From: JADJPL01 sp964607915
GTDB lineage: Bacteria > Bacteroidota > Bacteroidia > Chitinophagales > Saprospiraceae
Assembly: GCA_964607915.1 (NCBI GenBank)
Contig: CAZSMU010000021.1
Span: forward strand, 1 to 36,753
Direction of reading: 5' to 3'
DNA length: 36,753 nucleotides
The translations under genes were made by a program, and so were the position numbers. Within the stretch, counting starts at the first letter, position 1; each line of letters opens with the position of its first letter. The notes under the pieces were generated by a model. That model was not told where the DNA came from and made no database searches. It worked only from the letters and a program-made list of their open reading frames with translations. This document shows positions 1 to 11,100 of this stretch, piece after piece.

Positions 1-19
1 CTTTGTCGTCTAAGAACAT
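1..19 (-). CDS. Possible start of a gene running off the window
   Basis: On the minus strand an ATG at 19-17 opens MFLDDK and then leaves the window. It lies about 60 bases beyond the terminator that ends the preceding minus-strand fragment, where a new gene would be expected. Six codons are too few to identify a product, and a chance ATG is equally possible. Confidence 0.2.
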
Positions 20-76
20 GTCGAAACGACGTAAATTTGCCCTCTAATCTAACACGATCCCCCCACCTTTCCAAAA

Positions 77-109
77 AAAAATAGGGGAAATGCCATTTCC
101 CCTATTTTT
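77..109 (-). terminator. Rho-independent terminator, minus strand
   Basis: A perfect 15-bp inverted repeat (arms 77-91 and 95-109) closes a 3-nt loop. Read on the minus strand, the stem is followed by an unbroken T tract (A run at 73-81 on the plus strand). It lies about 30 nt past the stop codon of the RadA-like fragment and would end that transcript. The stem is A/T at its base and G/C in the middle. Confidence 0.75.
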
Positions 110-139
110 ACCTATCATAAACCTATGTAAATCAAACGC

Positions 140-451
140 TTATTGCATGACCTGCAATTCGCCTCCTCCGAACCTTCCTTTGGCTTTTGCCAGGCCATTT
201 TCGACCTGGATGATGACGTCCACTTCGTGGGCGTGGGCGTTTTCGCCCCGGAAGCGGCCCTCTTTGGTGGTGTGGTAGAGGAAGATGAAGGAGGTGCGCG
301 GGTGTTGCCGGCGCAGGGCTTCGAGGCGGGCGAGGTCCATGCCGGCTTTGGAGACGGAGTCAATGAATACGAAGTCGAAGCGCTCGAGGGCTTCGGGGGG
401 GCGGTCGGCGTACTTGTCCTCTTTGGTGATGCGGGCGGACTGGGCTCTTAT
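140..451 (-). pseudogene. C-terminal fragment of a RecA/RadA-like P-loop ATPase
   Basis: The minus-strand frame ending at TAA 142-140 reads through FDFVFIDSVSKAG, a Walker-B-like strand, then TSFIFLYHTTKEGRFRG, AHEVDVIIQVENG and AKGRFGGGE. This is the pattern of the C-terminal part of the RecA-superfamily ATPases (RadA-like) common in Bacteroidota. Only about 100 residues remain: no Walker A, no start codon, and an in-frame TGA just upstream, where the sequence passes into the stop codon of the neighbouring glycosyltransferase gene. The C-terminal end and its terminator are intact. Either the gene was truncated by a rearrangement or the assembly joined two unrelated pieces near 450. The family name comes from recognised motifs, not a search. 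Confidence 0.5.
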
Positions 452-2115
452 TCATCATCCAGTGTAGCATTCGGATAGAAGGCCAGAATGATCGTCGAAG
501 GATCGTCTGCTGTTTCGTGTGCGATCCGGAACATCTTGATATTTGCTTTGATGGCGGGGTAGAGGTACCGTTCGGTATCGGAGAACCCCAGATAATCCAG
601 GACGGCGTGCGTGGCGCCGCTCGCCTTGAGCTGTTGCAGCAGCTCCCTGTGGTTCTCGGTGCGGGCAAAAGAAACGGTGTGCAGCCCGGAAAAGTGATAG
701 AACAGCTCCGTCTTCCGGCAGGCTACTACGGCGTCGGGGGGTAGGTTTTCCTTTGCCCAGCGGGCGGCGTTAAAGTAACTTTCATAGTGCGGGGCATACG
801 CACTGGTTTTGGCATTCAGCCGATACCCGCTGTTGGCTTCCGCATTGAACAGATAGAAGAGTGGAACCAACAGCAGGGGGGCAAAAGTCGTTTTGTAGGG
901 GAGTCTCGACAACAGCCCGTCGGCTACGCGGCCAATCCCCAGCACCATCAGGAACAGGAGGAAGGGCAGCAGGGGCAGTAAGAAGCGATTCCCATACCAC
1001 ACCGGAGGCCATATCAGCAGAATGGCTGCGGAGCCGAGGACATACCCCGCGATGAGCGGCCTGTTTTTTTGCACCGAAAATAAGCCTGCGCACACGAACA
1101 GGAGAATCGCTATGCCCACTGCATAGAAGCTCCAGGTAATCTGGACCTCACCGTCGATACCTTTGTATTCGGGTACGATATTGGAGAAAAAAGCAGAGGG
1201 GATTTCTTTGTCCAAATAGCGTTGGGCGTTCGCTCCGATGCGCGCAAAGAGCTCTGGCTGCGTGATATTTCCCAGCGCCGGCCGGTAGGGGTTCTTGAGG
1301 AGCAGCGCTGAGATATACTCTGATTCCAGTCCGAGGCTCTGGTTGCGCAATTGCCAGGGCAGCATCCCCACAACATAGGTGCCAAAGGCGGCGGGGATAT
1401 ACGCCCATCTTTTTGCGAGGGCTAAAAACAACAATATCCCGGGCAGGATCGCCAAGCCCTGGCTGCGTATATGGCTGGCGAATACCACGACCGCCATGCC
1501 GGAAAGGAAGTACGCATTTTTGTAAAACGGCTTTTCGTAGTCTCCCCGGGACAACAGAAATAGGGCGAGGAGGGAAAAAAATACAAAGGGGATTTCACTC
1601 ATCATGATCGTGGCAAATCGCAGCACCGTAGCATTGACCACCAAGGCCATCACGGTGGTGAAACAGGCTGCAAGGCTCGCCCCGAAATGGCGGAGGGTGA
1701 AAAACAACAGGAGGCAGCTTCCGAGCAGGAAAGCGCCGTTTACCATCTTCAGGAACTGCACGGAGTCGGAAACCTGCATAAAAAGCGCCATAATCCACGG
1801 ATAGCCGGGCGGGAAGTGCCCGTGAGGGGTCTGGTTGGCATCGTAGTAGTAGGCGTATTGCCCTCTTTCTACCAGGTTTTTGGCTAAGTAATAGTAGTTT
1901 ATGTTGTCCCCGTTCAAGTCTATCTTGGTGTCAAAGATACCGGCATACAGGACGAAAAAAGAGAGGATGATACCGGCTATAGCGGCTATTACCCCTATAT
2001 TTTCGCTGCTTCCGCTCCCGAACGGGTTGCGGGACTTGTTTCCGGCCCCTTCCTGGTTCGCTTCTTTTCTTTTTCCGGGCTTTGGGCGCTGCGTTTCCTT
2101 CTTTTGAGTGGCCAT
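448..2115 (-). CDS. GT-C fold (ArnT/PMT-like) membrane glycosyltransferase
   Basis: 555 residues. Start chosen at ATG 2115-2113 (MATQKKE); the open frame continues upstream to 2577 but there runs antisense to the M1 peptidase and looks non-coding. A Lys/Arg-rich, probably disordered cytoplasmic tail of about 40 residues precedes the first membrane helix (about 41-60). The next loop carries D70 in LNGDNINYYYLAKNL and then PHGHFPPGYPW, the arrangement of GT39/ArnT/PMT-like enzymes, in which an acidic residue in the first periplasmic loop acts with a lipid-linked sugar donor. Many hydrophobic helices follow, then a soluble C-terminal domain (about 460-555). Likely role: transfer of a sugar from a polyprenyl phosphate to an envelope acceptor; substrate unknown. 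It is divergent from the M1 gene, with 140 bp between them. A TATCTTTA box near 2164-2171, one base off the Bacteroidota -7 consensus, could be its promoter. The RadA-like remnant follows directly. Confidence 0.75.
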   Translation of the reverse strand: MATQKKETQRPKPGKRKEANQEGAGNKSRNPFGSGSSENIGVIAAIAGIILSFFVLYAGIFDTKIDLNGDNINYYYLAKNLVERGQYAYYYDANQTPHGHFPPGYPWIMALFMQVSDSVQFLKMVNGAFLLGSCLLLFFTLRHFGASLAACFTTVMALVVNATVLRFATIMMSEIPFVFFSLLALFLLSRGDYEKPFYKNAYFLSGMAVVVFASHIRSQGLAILPGILLFLALAKRWAYIPAAFGTYVVGMLPWQLRNQSLGLESEYISALLLKNPYRPALGNITQPELFARIGANAQRYLDKEIPSAFFSNIVPEYKGIDGEVQITWSFYAVGIAILLFVCAGLFSVQKNRPLIAGYVLGSAAILLIWPPVWYGNRFLLPLLPFLLFLMVLGIGRVADGLLSRLPYKTTFAPLLLVPLFYLFNAEANSGYRLNAKTSAYAPHYESYFNAARWAKENLPPDAVVACRKTELFYHFSGLHTVSFARTENHRELLQQLKASGATHAVLDYLGFSDTERYLYPAIKANIKMFRIAHETADDPSTIILAFYPNATLDDE

Positions 2116-2255
2116 AGTACCTTGAGTATGGTTGTGGTGAGGGAAAATCAGGAATTCGGGGGTTAAAGATACATTTTTACGGGGAAAGGCACAATTCTCG
2201 CGTGGATTCCATACCTTGTACATCCGAATCTTCTGGCTACGTTCTATAGTATAGT

Positions 2256-4217
2256 ATGAAAAAAATTGCCTGGCTTTTTGCCTTATGCCTGGCCGCTGCT
2301 GCCCGGGCTCAGGATTCAGGGGTCCTGGAGAATATCGCCGAGACAGAAAAGGCAGCCTGGCTGCGCAACCGGCAGGCTTTTGAAAAGAGCCTGACCAGCC
2401 TGGCCAGCAGCCCAACGGACATTCACTACACGCGCTTCCGCTGGTGGGTGGATCCGGCCGTGTATTACATCCGGGGAGAGGTGATGACGGTCTTTGAGGC
2501 GACGGAGTCCGTTTCCAAGCTCGATTTCGACTTCTCGGCGGCCTTGAAAATGGACAGTATCTTTTGGCGCGGTACAAAAGTGGGGTATTCCCGCAAGGGG
2601 GATATCCTTACGGTTCTGTTGCCCAAGCCTTTAGCGCCGTTTCTATCGGATACGATTACCTTCCACTACCAGGGCGCGCCTCCTTCTTCGGGGTTTGGCT
2701 CCTTCATCAGTGCCACGCACGGGGCCGGCAAACCGGTCCTCTGGACGCTCTCCGAACCCTATGGGGCGATGGAGTGGATGCCTTGCAAACAGGCGCTGAC
2801 CGACAAAATTGATTCTATAGACGTATTCATCGTCCATCCGCAGGGGTATCGGGCGGCCAGCAACGGCCTGTTGCAATCCGAGACGACCGAAAACGGCAAA
2901 GTCACGGCGCACTGGAAACACCGCTATCCCATTGCGACCTATCTGGTGGCCATTGCCGTCACCGATTATGTGGAAATCCGGGGGGAAGTCAAATACCCCG
3001 GGGGTACCATGCCCCTCGTCAATTACGTGTACCCGGAGTCGGTATCGGCCATCCAGGCCAGTATGCCGAACATCGTCGCACAGATGCAATTGTACAACGA
3101 GTTGTTCGGCCTGTACCCCTTCCAGAAAGAGAAGTACGGCCACGCCCAGTTTAGCTGGGGTGGGGGCATGGAACACCAGACGATGTCCTTCATGGTGAAT
3201 TTTGGCTTCGAGCTGGTCGCGCACGAAATGGCGCACCAGTGGTTCGGCGATAAAGTAACCTGCGGCTCCTGGGAGGAAATCTGGCTCAACGAGGGCTTTG
3301 CCACCTACCTCAGCGGTCTCTGCTACGAGCGCTTGCAACCCCAAAACTGGTACTCGTTCAAGTCCTCACATATCCGCACCAGCACCTCGCAGCCTGGTGG
3401 CTCCGTCCGGGTGGACGATACGACGAACGTGAACCGCATTTTTTCGTCCCGCCTGTCTTATTCCAAAGGGGCCATGCTGCTTCACATGCTGCGCTGGATC
3501 TGCGGCGATGCAGCCTTCTTCAACGGGTTGCGCAACTACCTCAACGATCCCCTGTTGGCCTATGGCTACGGCACCACTGCCGCCCTACAGGCCCATCTGG
3601 AAAAGACCTCCGGCAAAAAACTGGATGGCTTTTTCGCCGATTGGTACGCTGGCCAGGGCTACCCCTCCTACGCAATTTCCTGGTCGCAGGACGCCAATCG
3701 CCAACTGTACATCAAGGTGAACCAAACGCAGTCTCATGCTTCGGTGCCGTACTTCGAGCTTCCGCTTCCCATCCGCCTCAACGGTACTCAGGGACAGCGC
3801 AAGGACATCGTGCTGGACCACCGCAGCGAAGGACAGCTCTTCCAGCTTCCGTCCGACTTTGAGGTCGCCTCCCTGGAGTTCGACCCGGACCTTTGGCTGA
3901 CCACCCGAAATAATACGGTCAACAAAACCGTAGTGCAGGTGCAAGACCTCTCCGCGTCGGGCTATGTGCTCCGCCTGGAACCCAACCCCGTTTCAGATGG
4001 GGTCATTCACTCGCGGCTATCGGCCCCCGCGTCCGGCGAAGCCCACCTCTTCCTGGAACAAGCGGATGGGAAGATACTGCGCCACACAAAGGAAACCCTT
4101 CTAGCCGGTGAAAACCGCTTTTCTATGGAAGTCCACGGAGTGGCTGCAGGGGTATATACGCTGCGGATAAAAAATTCGCTGGGGGAAATGTCAGCCAGGG
4201 TGCTGCTACTGCCATGA
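2256..4217 (+). CDS. Secreted M1-family zinc metallopeptidase with T9SS type A tail
   Basis: 653 residues. MKKIAWLFALCLAAAARA is a clear Sec signal peptide. The N-terminal beta domain is followed by GGGMEHQTMSF (the family's GxMEN exopeptidase motif in its GGMEH variant) and the zinc site HEMAHQWFGD with H323, E324 and H327, plus E346 in NEGFATYL, exactly 18 residues after H327 as in gluzincins. A catalytic tyrosine is expected around YSKGAMLLHMLR. The last 80 or so residues (LEPNPVSDG...GVYTLRIKNSLGEMSARVLLLP) match a type A T9SS sorting domain, so the enzyme is probably exported and cell-attached or released. Role: removal of N-terminal residues from peptides outside the cell. Its stop overlaps the tcdA start by 4 nt (ATGA), so the two are probably co-transcribed. 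Confidence 0.9.
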   Translation: MKKIAWLFALCLAAAARAQDSGVLENIAETEKAAWLRNRQAFEKSLTSLASSPTDIHYTRFRWWVDPAVYYIRGEVMTVFEATESVSKLDFDFSAALKMDSIFWRGTKVGYSRKGDILTVLLPKPLAPFLSDTITFHYQGAPPSSGFGSFISATHGAGKPVLWTLSEPYGAMEWMPCKQALTDKIDSIDVFIVHPQGYRAASNGLLQSETTENGKVTAHWKHRYPIATYLVAIAVTDYVEIRGEVKYPGGTMPLVNYVYPESVSAIQASMPNIVAQMQLYNELFGLYPFQKEKYGHAQFSWGGGMEHQTMSFMVNFGFELVAHEMAHQWFGDKVTCGSWEEIWLNEGFATYLSGLCYERLQPQNWYSFKSSHIRTSTSQPGGSVRVDDTTNVNRIFSSRLSYSKGAMLLHMLRWICGDAAFFNGLRNYLNDPLLAYGYGTTAALQAHLEKTSGKKLDGFFADWYAGQGYPSYAISWSQDANRQLYIKVNQTQSHASVPYFELPLPIRLNGTQGQRKDIVLDHRSEGQLFQLPSDFEVASLEFDPDLWLTTRNNTVNKTVVQVQDLSASGYVLRLEPNPVSDGVIHSRLSAPASGEAHLFLEQADGKILRHTKETLLAGENRFSMEVHGVAAGVYTLRIKNSLGEMSARVLLLP

Positions 4218-4942
4218 GCGAGTGGTCTTGGTTGGCGCGCACCGAGCTGCTCGTCGGGAGCGAAAAGGTGGAGAAGCTGAACCGCGCCAAAGTGATGGTG
4301 GTCGGTCTGGGGGGCGTGGGCAGTTTTGCAGCCGAATTCCTCGGCCGTGCAGGTATCGGCTGTATGGCTATCATTGATGGCGACACGGTGGACCGGAGCA
4401 ACAAAAACCGGCAACTGCCGGCCCTGGATTCTACGGTCGGACAGGGAAAGGCCGAGGTTATGGCCGCCCGCTTGCGCGATATCAGCCCGGAAATGGAGCT
4501 CCTGGTCATCCCGCATTTTCAGGAACCGGACCATATAGCGCGCCTGCTGCAACAGGAGAAGTACGACTTCGTACTGGACTGCATAGACAGCCTCCAACCC
4601 AAAATCCAACTGATCACGACCTGCCTGCAGACCGGGCAGCCGCTCATCAGCTCTATGGGGGCCGGCGGACGCTACAACCCGGAGTTCGTGCGTATAGCGC
4701 CCCTGGGCGAAACGCACCACTGCCCGTTCGCGCAACAGGTGCGCAAATCGGTGCGCCGCCAAGGGCTCCGCACAGACTTCCCGGTCGTGTTCTCCGACGA
4801 GGCCACCCTGCCGGACTCTATGGAAAAAACAGACGGCACCCGCTACAAAAAATCCTACTACGGCACGATCTCTTATATGCCGGCCTTATTTGGCCTGTAC
4901 ATGGCCTCCTATGTCATCCGGAAGACGATGGGCGTGGGGTGA
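4214..4942 (+). CDS. tcdA: tRNA threonylcarbamoyladenosine dehydratase (ThiF/E1-like)
   Basis: 242 residues, within the usual length range for TcdA (CsdL/YgdL). The N-terminal adenylating Rossmann motif VGLGGVGSFAAEFL is followed by IIDGDTVDRSNKNRQLPALDSTVG and KAEVMAARLRDISP, the E1-like signature with the family's RQ-x-AL-STVG-xxK block. The C-terminal half has DCIDSLQPKIQLI and SSMGAGGRYNPEFVRIAPLGET, also typical. The family dehydrates t6A to cyclic ct6A at position 37 of ANN-decoding tRNAs, in the cytoplasm, using ATP. Translation is probably coupled to the overlapping M1 peptidase gene; no functional link between them is evident. A hairpin at 4951-4974 may end the transcript. Confidence 0.88.
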   Translation: MSEWSWLARTELLVGSEKVEKLNRAKVMVVGLGGVGSFAAEFLGRAGIGCMAIIDGDTVDRSNKNRQLPALDSTVGQGKAEVMAARLRDISPEMELLVIPHFQEPDHIARLLQQEKYDFVLDCIDSLQPKIQLITTCLQTGQPLISSMGAGGRYNPEFVRIAPLGETHHCPFAQQVRKSVRRQGLRTDFPVVFSDEATLPDSMEKTDGTRYKKSYYGTISYMPALFGLYMASYVIRKTMGVG

Positions 4943-4950
4943 GGAAAGGA

Positions 4951-4978
4951 CGCTTTTTTACCCCTCACAAAGCGTTTT
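4951..4978 (+). terminator. Possible terminator after tcdA
   Basis: CGCTTT and AAAGCG (4951-4956, 4969-4974) can pair around a 12-nt loop, followed by TTTT. The stem is only 6 bp and part of it is A/T, so this is a weak call resting on position 8 nt past the tcdA stop. Confidence 0.4.
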
Positions 4979-4990
4979 CCTTATAAAAAA

Positions 4991-5030
4991 CAATATTTCA
5001 ATTTGTTAAATATAAATTAAACAAATATTG
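4991..5030. promoter_or_regulatory. AT-rich inverted repeats upstream of the giant adhesin gene
   Basis: Two perfect inverted repeats share this segment: an 8-mer pair (4991-4998 with 5023-5030) and a 7-mer pair ATTTGTT/AACAAAT (5001-5007 with 5020-5026). They overlap at their right arms, so only one can form at a time. The segment is nearly pure A/T, lies about 80 bp before the giant gene's ATG and could be an operator or promoter region. Nothing identifies a binding protein. Confidence 0.3.
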
Positions 5031-5107
5031 ACAGGCAAAGACTTTTTTTGTCGCCTTGGAATATTTTGTCGGATAGACAATTCACCACTGATTGCCTTTT
5101 TAGGTGA

Positions 5108-8100
5108 ATGGCAGCGTATCTTATGCCGAAATTACGACCGGCATTGCGCAACAATCCATTCTATTCTATTGCCTGCTCTCTCCTTTGGGTGTGTTTGAGT
5201 GCAGGCTTCACAAGCCGACTTGGTGCACAATGCGCCGTAAATGCGACCTTTGACCTGACCGGGCAGCCGGCCGGGGTGGCTACGTCCGCGAGTATATCGA
5301 GGGATCAGAAGTGCTGTGGGTCCAATAGCAACGATTGTGTTTCGTTCAACATAATCCTCGACCCCGGTTCGGTAGGCCTGGTCTTCGAAATCATAAGTGG
5401 GGCGATTCCTTCAGGAGCTCTGTTTTATCAAATCAATTGTGGGCCACCAACCACCGTTGGCCAGAGCATTTGTATGCAAGGAGGCCAGGCGTACACCCTT
5501 ACGTTTTGCAAGCCGGGATCTAATGAGAATGTTTATAAAATCACCGCCATTCCCGATCTGATCGTTGCAGATGCCGCGATAAAGGCGGGCTGCAGCTCGC
5601 AGTTGGTGGCACAGATGCCGGGGAGTGGGGGGTCTATTTCCTGGAGCGGGACCGACCCGGCTACGAATGCCTGGCTGTCTTGTACCAACTGTCCAACGCC
5701 TACGATTACGCCACCGCTCAACACACCCCTGACCTCGGTAACCTACAACGTCACTTGGACGGGTACGAACTTCGCCTGCTCCAGTCCCATCAGCAGCACA
5801 AAGCAAGTGACCGTGAGCATCGTGCCACCGCCAACCCTGAGCATCTCTCCGGCGGCTCCGAGGTTTTGCGCCAACGCCATTTCAGCCATCAGCGCCAATG
5901 TGGCGGGGGCGGGCACATATCTCGTCCGCTGGTTCTCCGGATCCAACGCTACGGGGGCGCAGATAGGTACGGGGCCGACCTTTACCCCTCCCGCGACGGC
6001 GGGCACTACCGCCTATTCCGTCCGGGTGGAAGATGTGAGTAATCCCTGTAACTTCACCGTGAGCAACTTCAATGTACAGATAGACCCCGCCCCTGTTTTT
6101 GACATCCCCGATATAACCCTGTGTGTCGACGACGAACGGAGGGTGACACTGAGTACTCAGAATACGTATTCCTGGTCCTCTACCTCCGGGATTAGAGCCT
6201 ATCCGAATGCGGTGTACGGTATCACGTCTGCTGCCAGTGGCACGTATTCCGTCACTGCCACCAACGGGTCGGGATGTACCTTTACAGATGCCTTTCAGGT
6301 GAGCTCTCAACTGTGTACCAACTGCCCCTTAAACACGACCTCGTGTACGGTGCAAAGCGCCACTCCTTTTACAAAAATAGAAGAGTACATCAGCGCAGGC
6401 GGGGCAGTATCGTTTCCATGTACAGTTCCCTCATCCGGTATCACGATGCTTTCAGAAAGCATAAGCGGGGGAACTTGTCCGAAAATTATCGTCCGCAGCT
6501 ACCGCATAGTGGACAACTGCGGAAACCAGGATACCTGTGTGCACACCATCCGGGTGGAAGATACGATTCCTCCCGTCTTCACGACCGCAGCCCCTGTTTT
6601 TGCACCCATCGCCTGTGACCAGGCACTTCCGGCCCAACCCAACCTCTCCGCTTCGGACAACTGTTCCGCCAGCGTGGTCAAATCCATTGACAGCTACACC
6701 GTGAATAGTTGCTCGGGATATTCGGTGACCTATCGCTGGCGGGCTACCGACCAGTGCGGAAACTGGGTCGAAACGACTTCTGTTATTCAGGTACTACCAG
6801 ATGGCCAGCCTCCCACTTTTACGAGCTTTCCCGCCGATATAACCATCAATTGCGATAGTATCCCGGCTTTGCAGACTCCTACCGTCAGCGATAACTGCGA
6901 CACGGCGCCCTCCCTGACCGTTTCCACAGTTGAAACGCCAGGGGCCTGCTCCAGTGCAAAAACAATCCGGCATACCTGGACCTTGCGGGATAAGTGTGGA
7001 AACACCACCGTTCGCACGCAAACCATTACGGTCATAGACAATGTAGCGCCTGTATTTTTTGGTGTACCCTCCAATCGCACCGATCCCTGTTCCAATATTT
7101 CAAGCCCTGCAAACCCCACGGTATTAGATAACTGTACGCCTACCTCCAGTCTAAATGTCGTTTTTACAGAGGTGAAAAGCAATATTTCCTGCCCGAACAC
7201 CTACACTTTGACCCGGACCTGGACCGCAACCGATCTCTGCAACAATAGCAAATCGGTATCACAAACCATTCAGGTGCGCGATGTCGTGGCGCCGGTGTTT
7301 ACCAATCCACCCGCCGCTGTAACCGTTTCCTGTGAAAATATACCGGCAGTACCTACTGTCGCGGCGACCGACAACTGCGATCCCGCTCCCGTAGTAGTGT
7401 ATGCCCAAACCCGCATCAACGGAACCTGTGCCTACCGATATACCCTGACCCGGACCTGGACCGCAACGGATGCCTGTGGCAACCAGAGCGTCCATACCCA
7501 AACGATTGCGGTACAGGATAATGCAGCTCCCACCTTCCTCAGCTTTCCGGCAGATACATCGGTTTCCTGCAGCGGTATCCCCGCCGCCAGCTCGCCTGCT
7601 TTCTCGGACAACTGCGATCCCAATCCTGCGATTGCCTTCACAGAGGTAAATGTGGCGGGAGGCTGCCCCTACAGCTATACCATCCGGCGCACCTGGACCA
7701 TTAGCGATGTGTGCGGAAATTCTTTTTCCCGAACCCAGACGCTGACGGTGTCCGATACGACAAAGCCTGTATTTAGCCAGTATCCGCCCAACGTGCTCGT
7801 ATCTTGCAGTAGTATTCCCGCCGCACCCGTCCTCACGGCCAGTGATAATTGTGCGCCGCCCCCCACCGTCAACTTCAGCCAGGTAATTGGGGCTTCTTGC
7901 GCCGCTACCTATACCATTACGAGAACCTGGACGGCTTCGGACTTATGCGGCAATCAAAGAACCCATACCCAGGTCATTACGGTTCAGGACGATCAGGCAC
8001 CCCAGTTTGTCCAGGTGCCTGGTGATACCACGGTGTCGTGTACCGCAGTGCCTCCGGTTCCAACGGTTGGGGCCACCGATAACTGCACGGCTAACCCGGT

Positions 8101-11100
8101 CGTACAATTTACCGAAACCCGGATCAACGGGAGCTGCTCTTACAACTATGTCCTGTCCCGGAAATGGACCGCTACCGACCTCTGCGGGAATATTCGGGAG
8201 CATATCCAGACGATTACGGTAAAAGACGATATAGGCCCTACGCTGTTGGGGGTACCGGCAGATGCCACCGCGAGCTGCCAGTCTATTCCGCTCCCTGCCA
8301 CCCCCAGTGCTACCGACAATTGCGACAACAGCCCGAAAATACGCCTCGATATATCCACGCAGAACGGTATCTGCCCCGGCAGCTACACTATCCTGAGAAA
8401 ATGGACGGCGCGGGATACCTGTGGAAATGAAACCACTCAAACCCAACAAATCGTCGTTTCCGATACCCAGCCGCCTCAAATTACTGCGGCACTCAGCGAC
8501 CAGACCGTATCCTGCAACGCCATCCCGGGCCTGCCCACTATTGCCATACAGGACGTGTGCGACCCCAATCCGGTCTTGTCCTTTCAACTGGACTCCCTGC
8601 CGGGCTCTTGCCCGGGAAACTACGTGCTGACGCGCACCTGGACCGCTCGGGACTGGTGCAACAATGCCAGCTCGGTCGTCCAGAAAATTACCGTCCAGGA
8701 TGTGAGCGCCCCAACGCTCCTGAATTTTCCAGCGGATCAGACTTTGTCCTGCGATTCTATCCCCAGCCCTCCCTCTTTGCAAGCCTCGGATGTATGCGAC
8801 CCCAATCCTGTCGTGACTCTGGTACAGAGCGGGGGAGGCTTCTGTAACGGCTCCTCCCTCACCCGTACCTGGACGGCGAGAGACTGGTGCGGAAATATTT
8901 TTTCAAAAACGCAATTAATTCAAATACAAGACAATACACCACCAGTCATCACAGGTGTGCCAGGAGATGCTACAGTGGATTGCGCCAGCATCCCTTCAAA
9001 GGCCAACCCAACAGCAACGGATAACTGCGACCCCGCCCCTGTATTGCAGTTCTCGGAGCTGAAAGGAGGCAGTTGCACCAGCAGTTATACCATCACGCGT
9101 ACCTGGACGGCCCGCGACTCCTGCGGAAACTCCAGTACCAAAGTGCAAGTCATCACCGTTCAGGATAGTCAGGCACCCCAATGGCTGAACGCCCCGGCCG
9201 ATATAGACGTCTCCTGTACGAACATACCGATAGCACCCAACCTGAGCGCCAGCGACAACTGCGACGGCAATCCGGTCACGTCCTTTACCGAGACTAAAAT
9301 CAATGGTGCCTGCCCTTACTCGTACACCCTTGAACGGGAATGGGTAGCCACCGACAGCTGCGGAAATATCGGTCGGCACAAGCAGATCATCCGGGTAAAA
9401 GATACGGCAGCCCCCGTATTGAGTGGTATACCGGGTAATGTCACCGTACCCTGCGACGGGATTCCTTCGCCCGCCAACCCTGCCGCCACCGATAACTGCG
9501 ATCCCAATCCGACCATACAGTTTGCTGAAGTCAAAGTTCCAGGCACTTGTGCCCACTCCTACACCCTCCGGCGTACCTGGACGGCGAGCGATTTGTGCGG
9601 CAACCGGGATTCTGCCGTGCAGCTTATCCAGGTAATAGACAACCAGCCGCCGGTTATCTCCAACTTCCCCGCCGATACCTCTGTCTCGTGTAACCAGATT
9701 CCGGCGGCAGCAACTCCGAGTGTCGCAGATGCCTGCGATACTTCACGAACCCTCACCAAAAGTGAAAATATCGCGCCGGGAACATGCCCAGGCTCGTACA
9801 CCCTGGAGCGTACCTGGGTGGCCACTGATCATTGCGGCAACTCCAGTTTTAAAACACAGCGGATCCAGGTCAGGGATCTGGTAGCCCCCGTACTGCAAAA
9901 TGTACCCGCGAGCACTACGGTGAATTGTGGTATGGTACCGGCCCCGGCCGCTGTGAGCGCAACGGATAATTGCGATGCGGATCCCGATGTTTCGCTTTCT
10001 GAAACCAGAAGCGCGGGGTGCTCAGGCAGCTATGCGATTACCCGCACCTGGACGGCGGTAGATGCTTGTGGCAACAGGGTTTCGGCATCTCAGATCATTA
10101 CGGTGGTAGATGCCGTGCCGCCCGTTTTGAGTGCTACACCCGCGAATGTGGCCGTTTCCTGTACCCAAATTCCGGCAGTGCCAGCGATAACCGCGTCGGA
10201 TAACTGCACGCAGGCACTGGTGGTCGTCTTTTCAGAAACCACCACCCCCGGCTCCTGTCCCGGAAATTTTACCCTCTCTAGAAAATGGACAGCGGTAGAT
10301 TCGTGCGGGAATATGGCCACGCATGTACAACTCATTCAGGTTTCGGATGTCCTCGCTCCTGTTTTCAGCAATGTTCCGGCCGATATCCAGGTGAACTGTG
10401 GCAGCATCCCTGCTGTGCTGAGCCCTACGATTACCGATAATTGCGATAATACTCCCAGCCTTGTCTTCACGGAGACGATTATTCCGGGAACCTGCCCGCA
10501 AAACTATACCATCGAGCGGCTCTGGACGGCCAGGGATGTGTGCGGGAACCAAAGTACGGCAAAGCAGTTGGTGAAGATAGTGGATCCGATTGCCCCGGTA
10601 TTGTCTGCTTTGCCCGGCGATAAAACGGTGGCTTGCGACCAGATACCCGCTGCCGAAACGCTGACCTTGCGCGATAACTGCGATCCCGCCCCCGTTCTGA
10701 GCTATCGCCAGGATACGATTGCAGGGTCTTGTCCCTCCAATTTCATCCTGGTGCGCAGCTGGACGGGCAGAGATGCCTGTGGCAATTCGACTACGGGTTC
10801 CCAAACGATTACCGTTCGGGATCAGGTCGCTCCTGTCCTGGTCGGCATTCCTGCCAGCGCGACGCTGAGTTGCGCTTCCGTACCGCTTGCGCCGAATATC
10901 TCGGTATCCGACAATTGCGACCCCAATCCATTCCTGGCATTCGCAGAGCTCATCACACCGGGTACCTGCCCCGGCAACCGGACGATAACGCGCACCTGGT
11001 CGGCAGGCGATGCCTGCGGCAACACCGTTTCAGCAACCCAGGTACTGACGATTCGGGATACGGAGGCACCCACTTTCACCAATCCTCCGGGCAACCTGAC

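Noticed and set aside
2116..2577. N-terminal extension of the glycosyltransferase frame (about 154 codons upstream of ATG 2115)
   Set aside because: Pro/Ser/Arg-rich and without pattern; it lies opposite the M1 peptidase signal peptide and catalytic N-domain, and the Lys-rich start at 2115 fits a membrane protein.
3150..3180. GGMEH in place of GAMEN in the M1 peptidase as a novelty
   Set aside because: As far as I know this variant is common in secreted Bacteroidota M1 peptidases; zinc ligands and spacing are normal.
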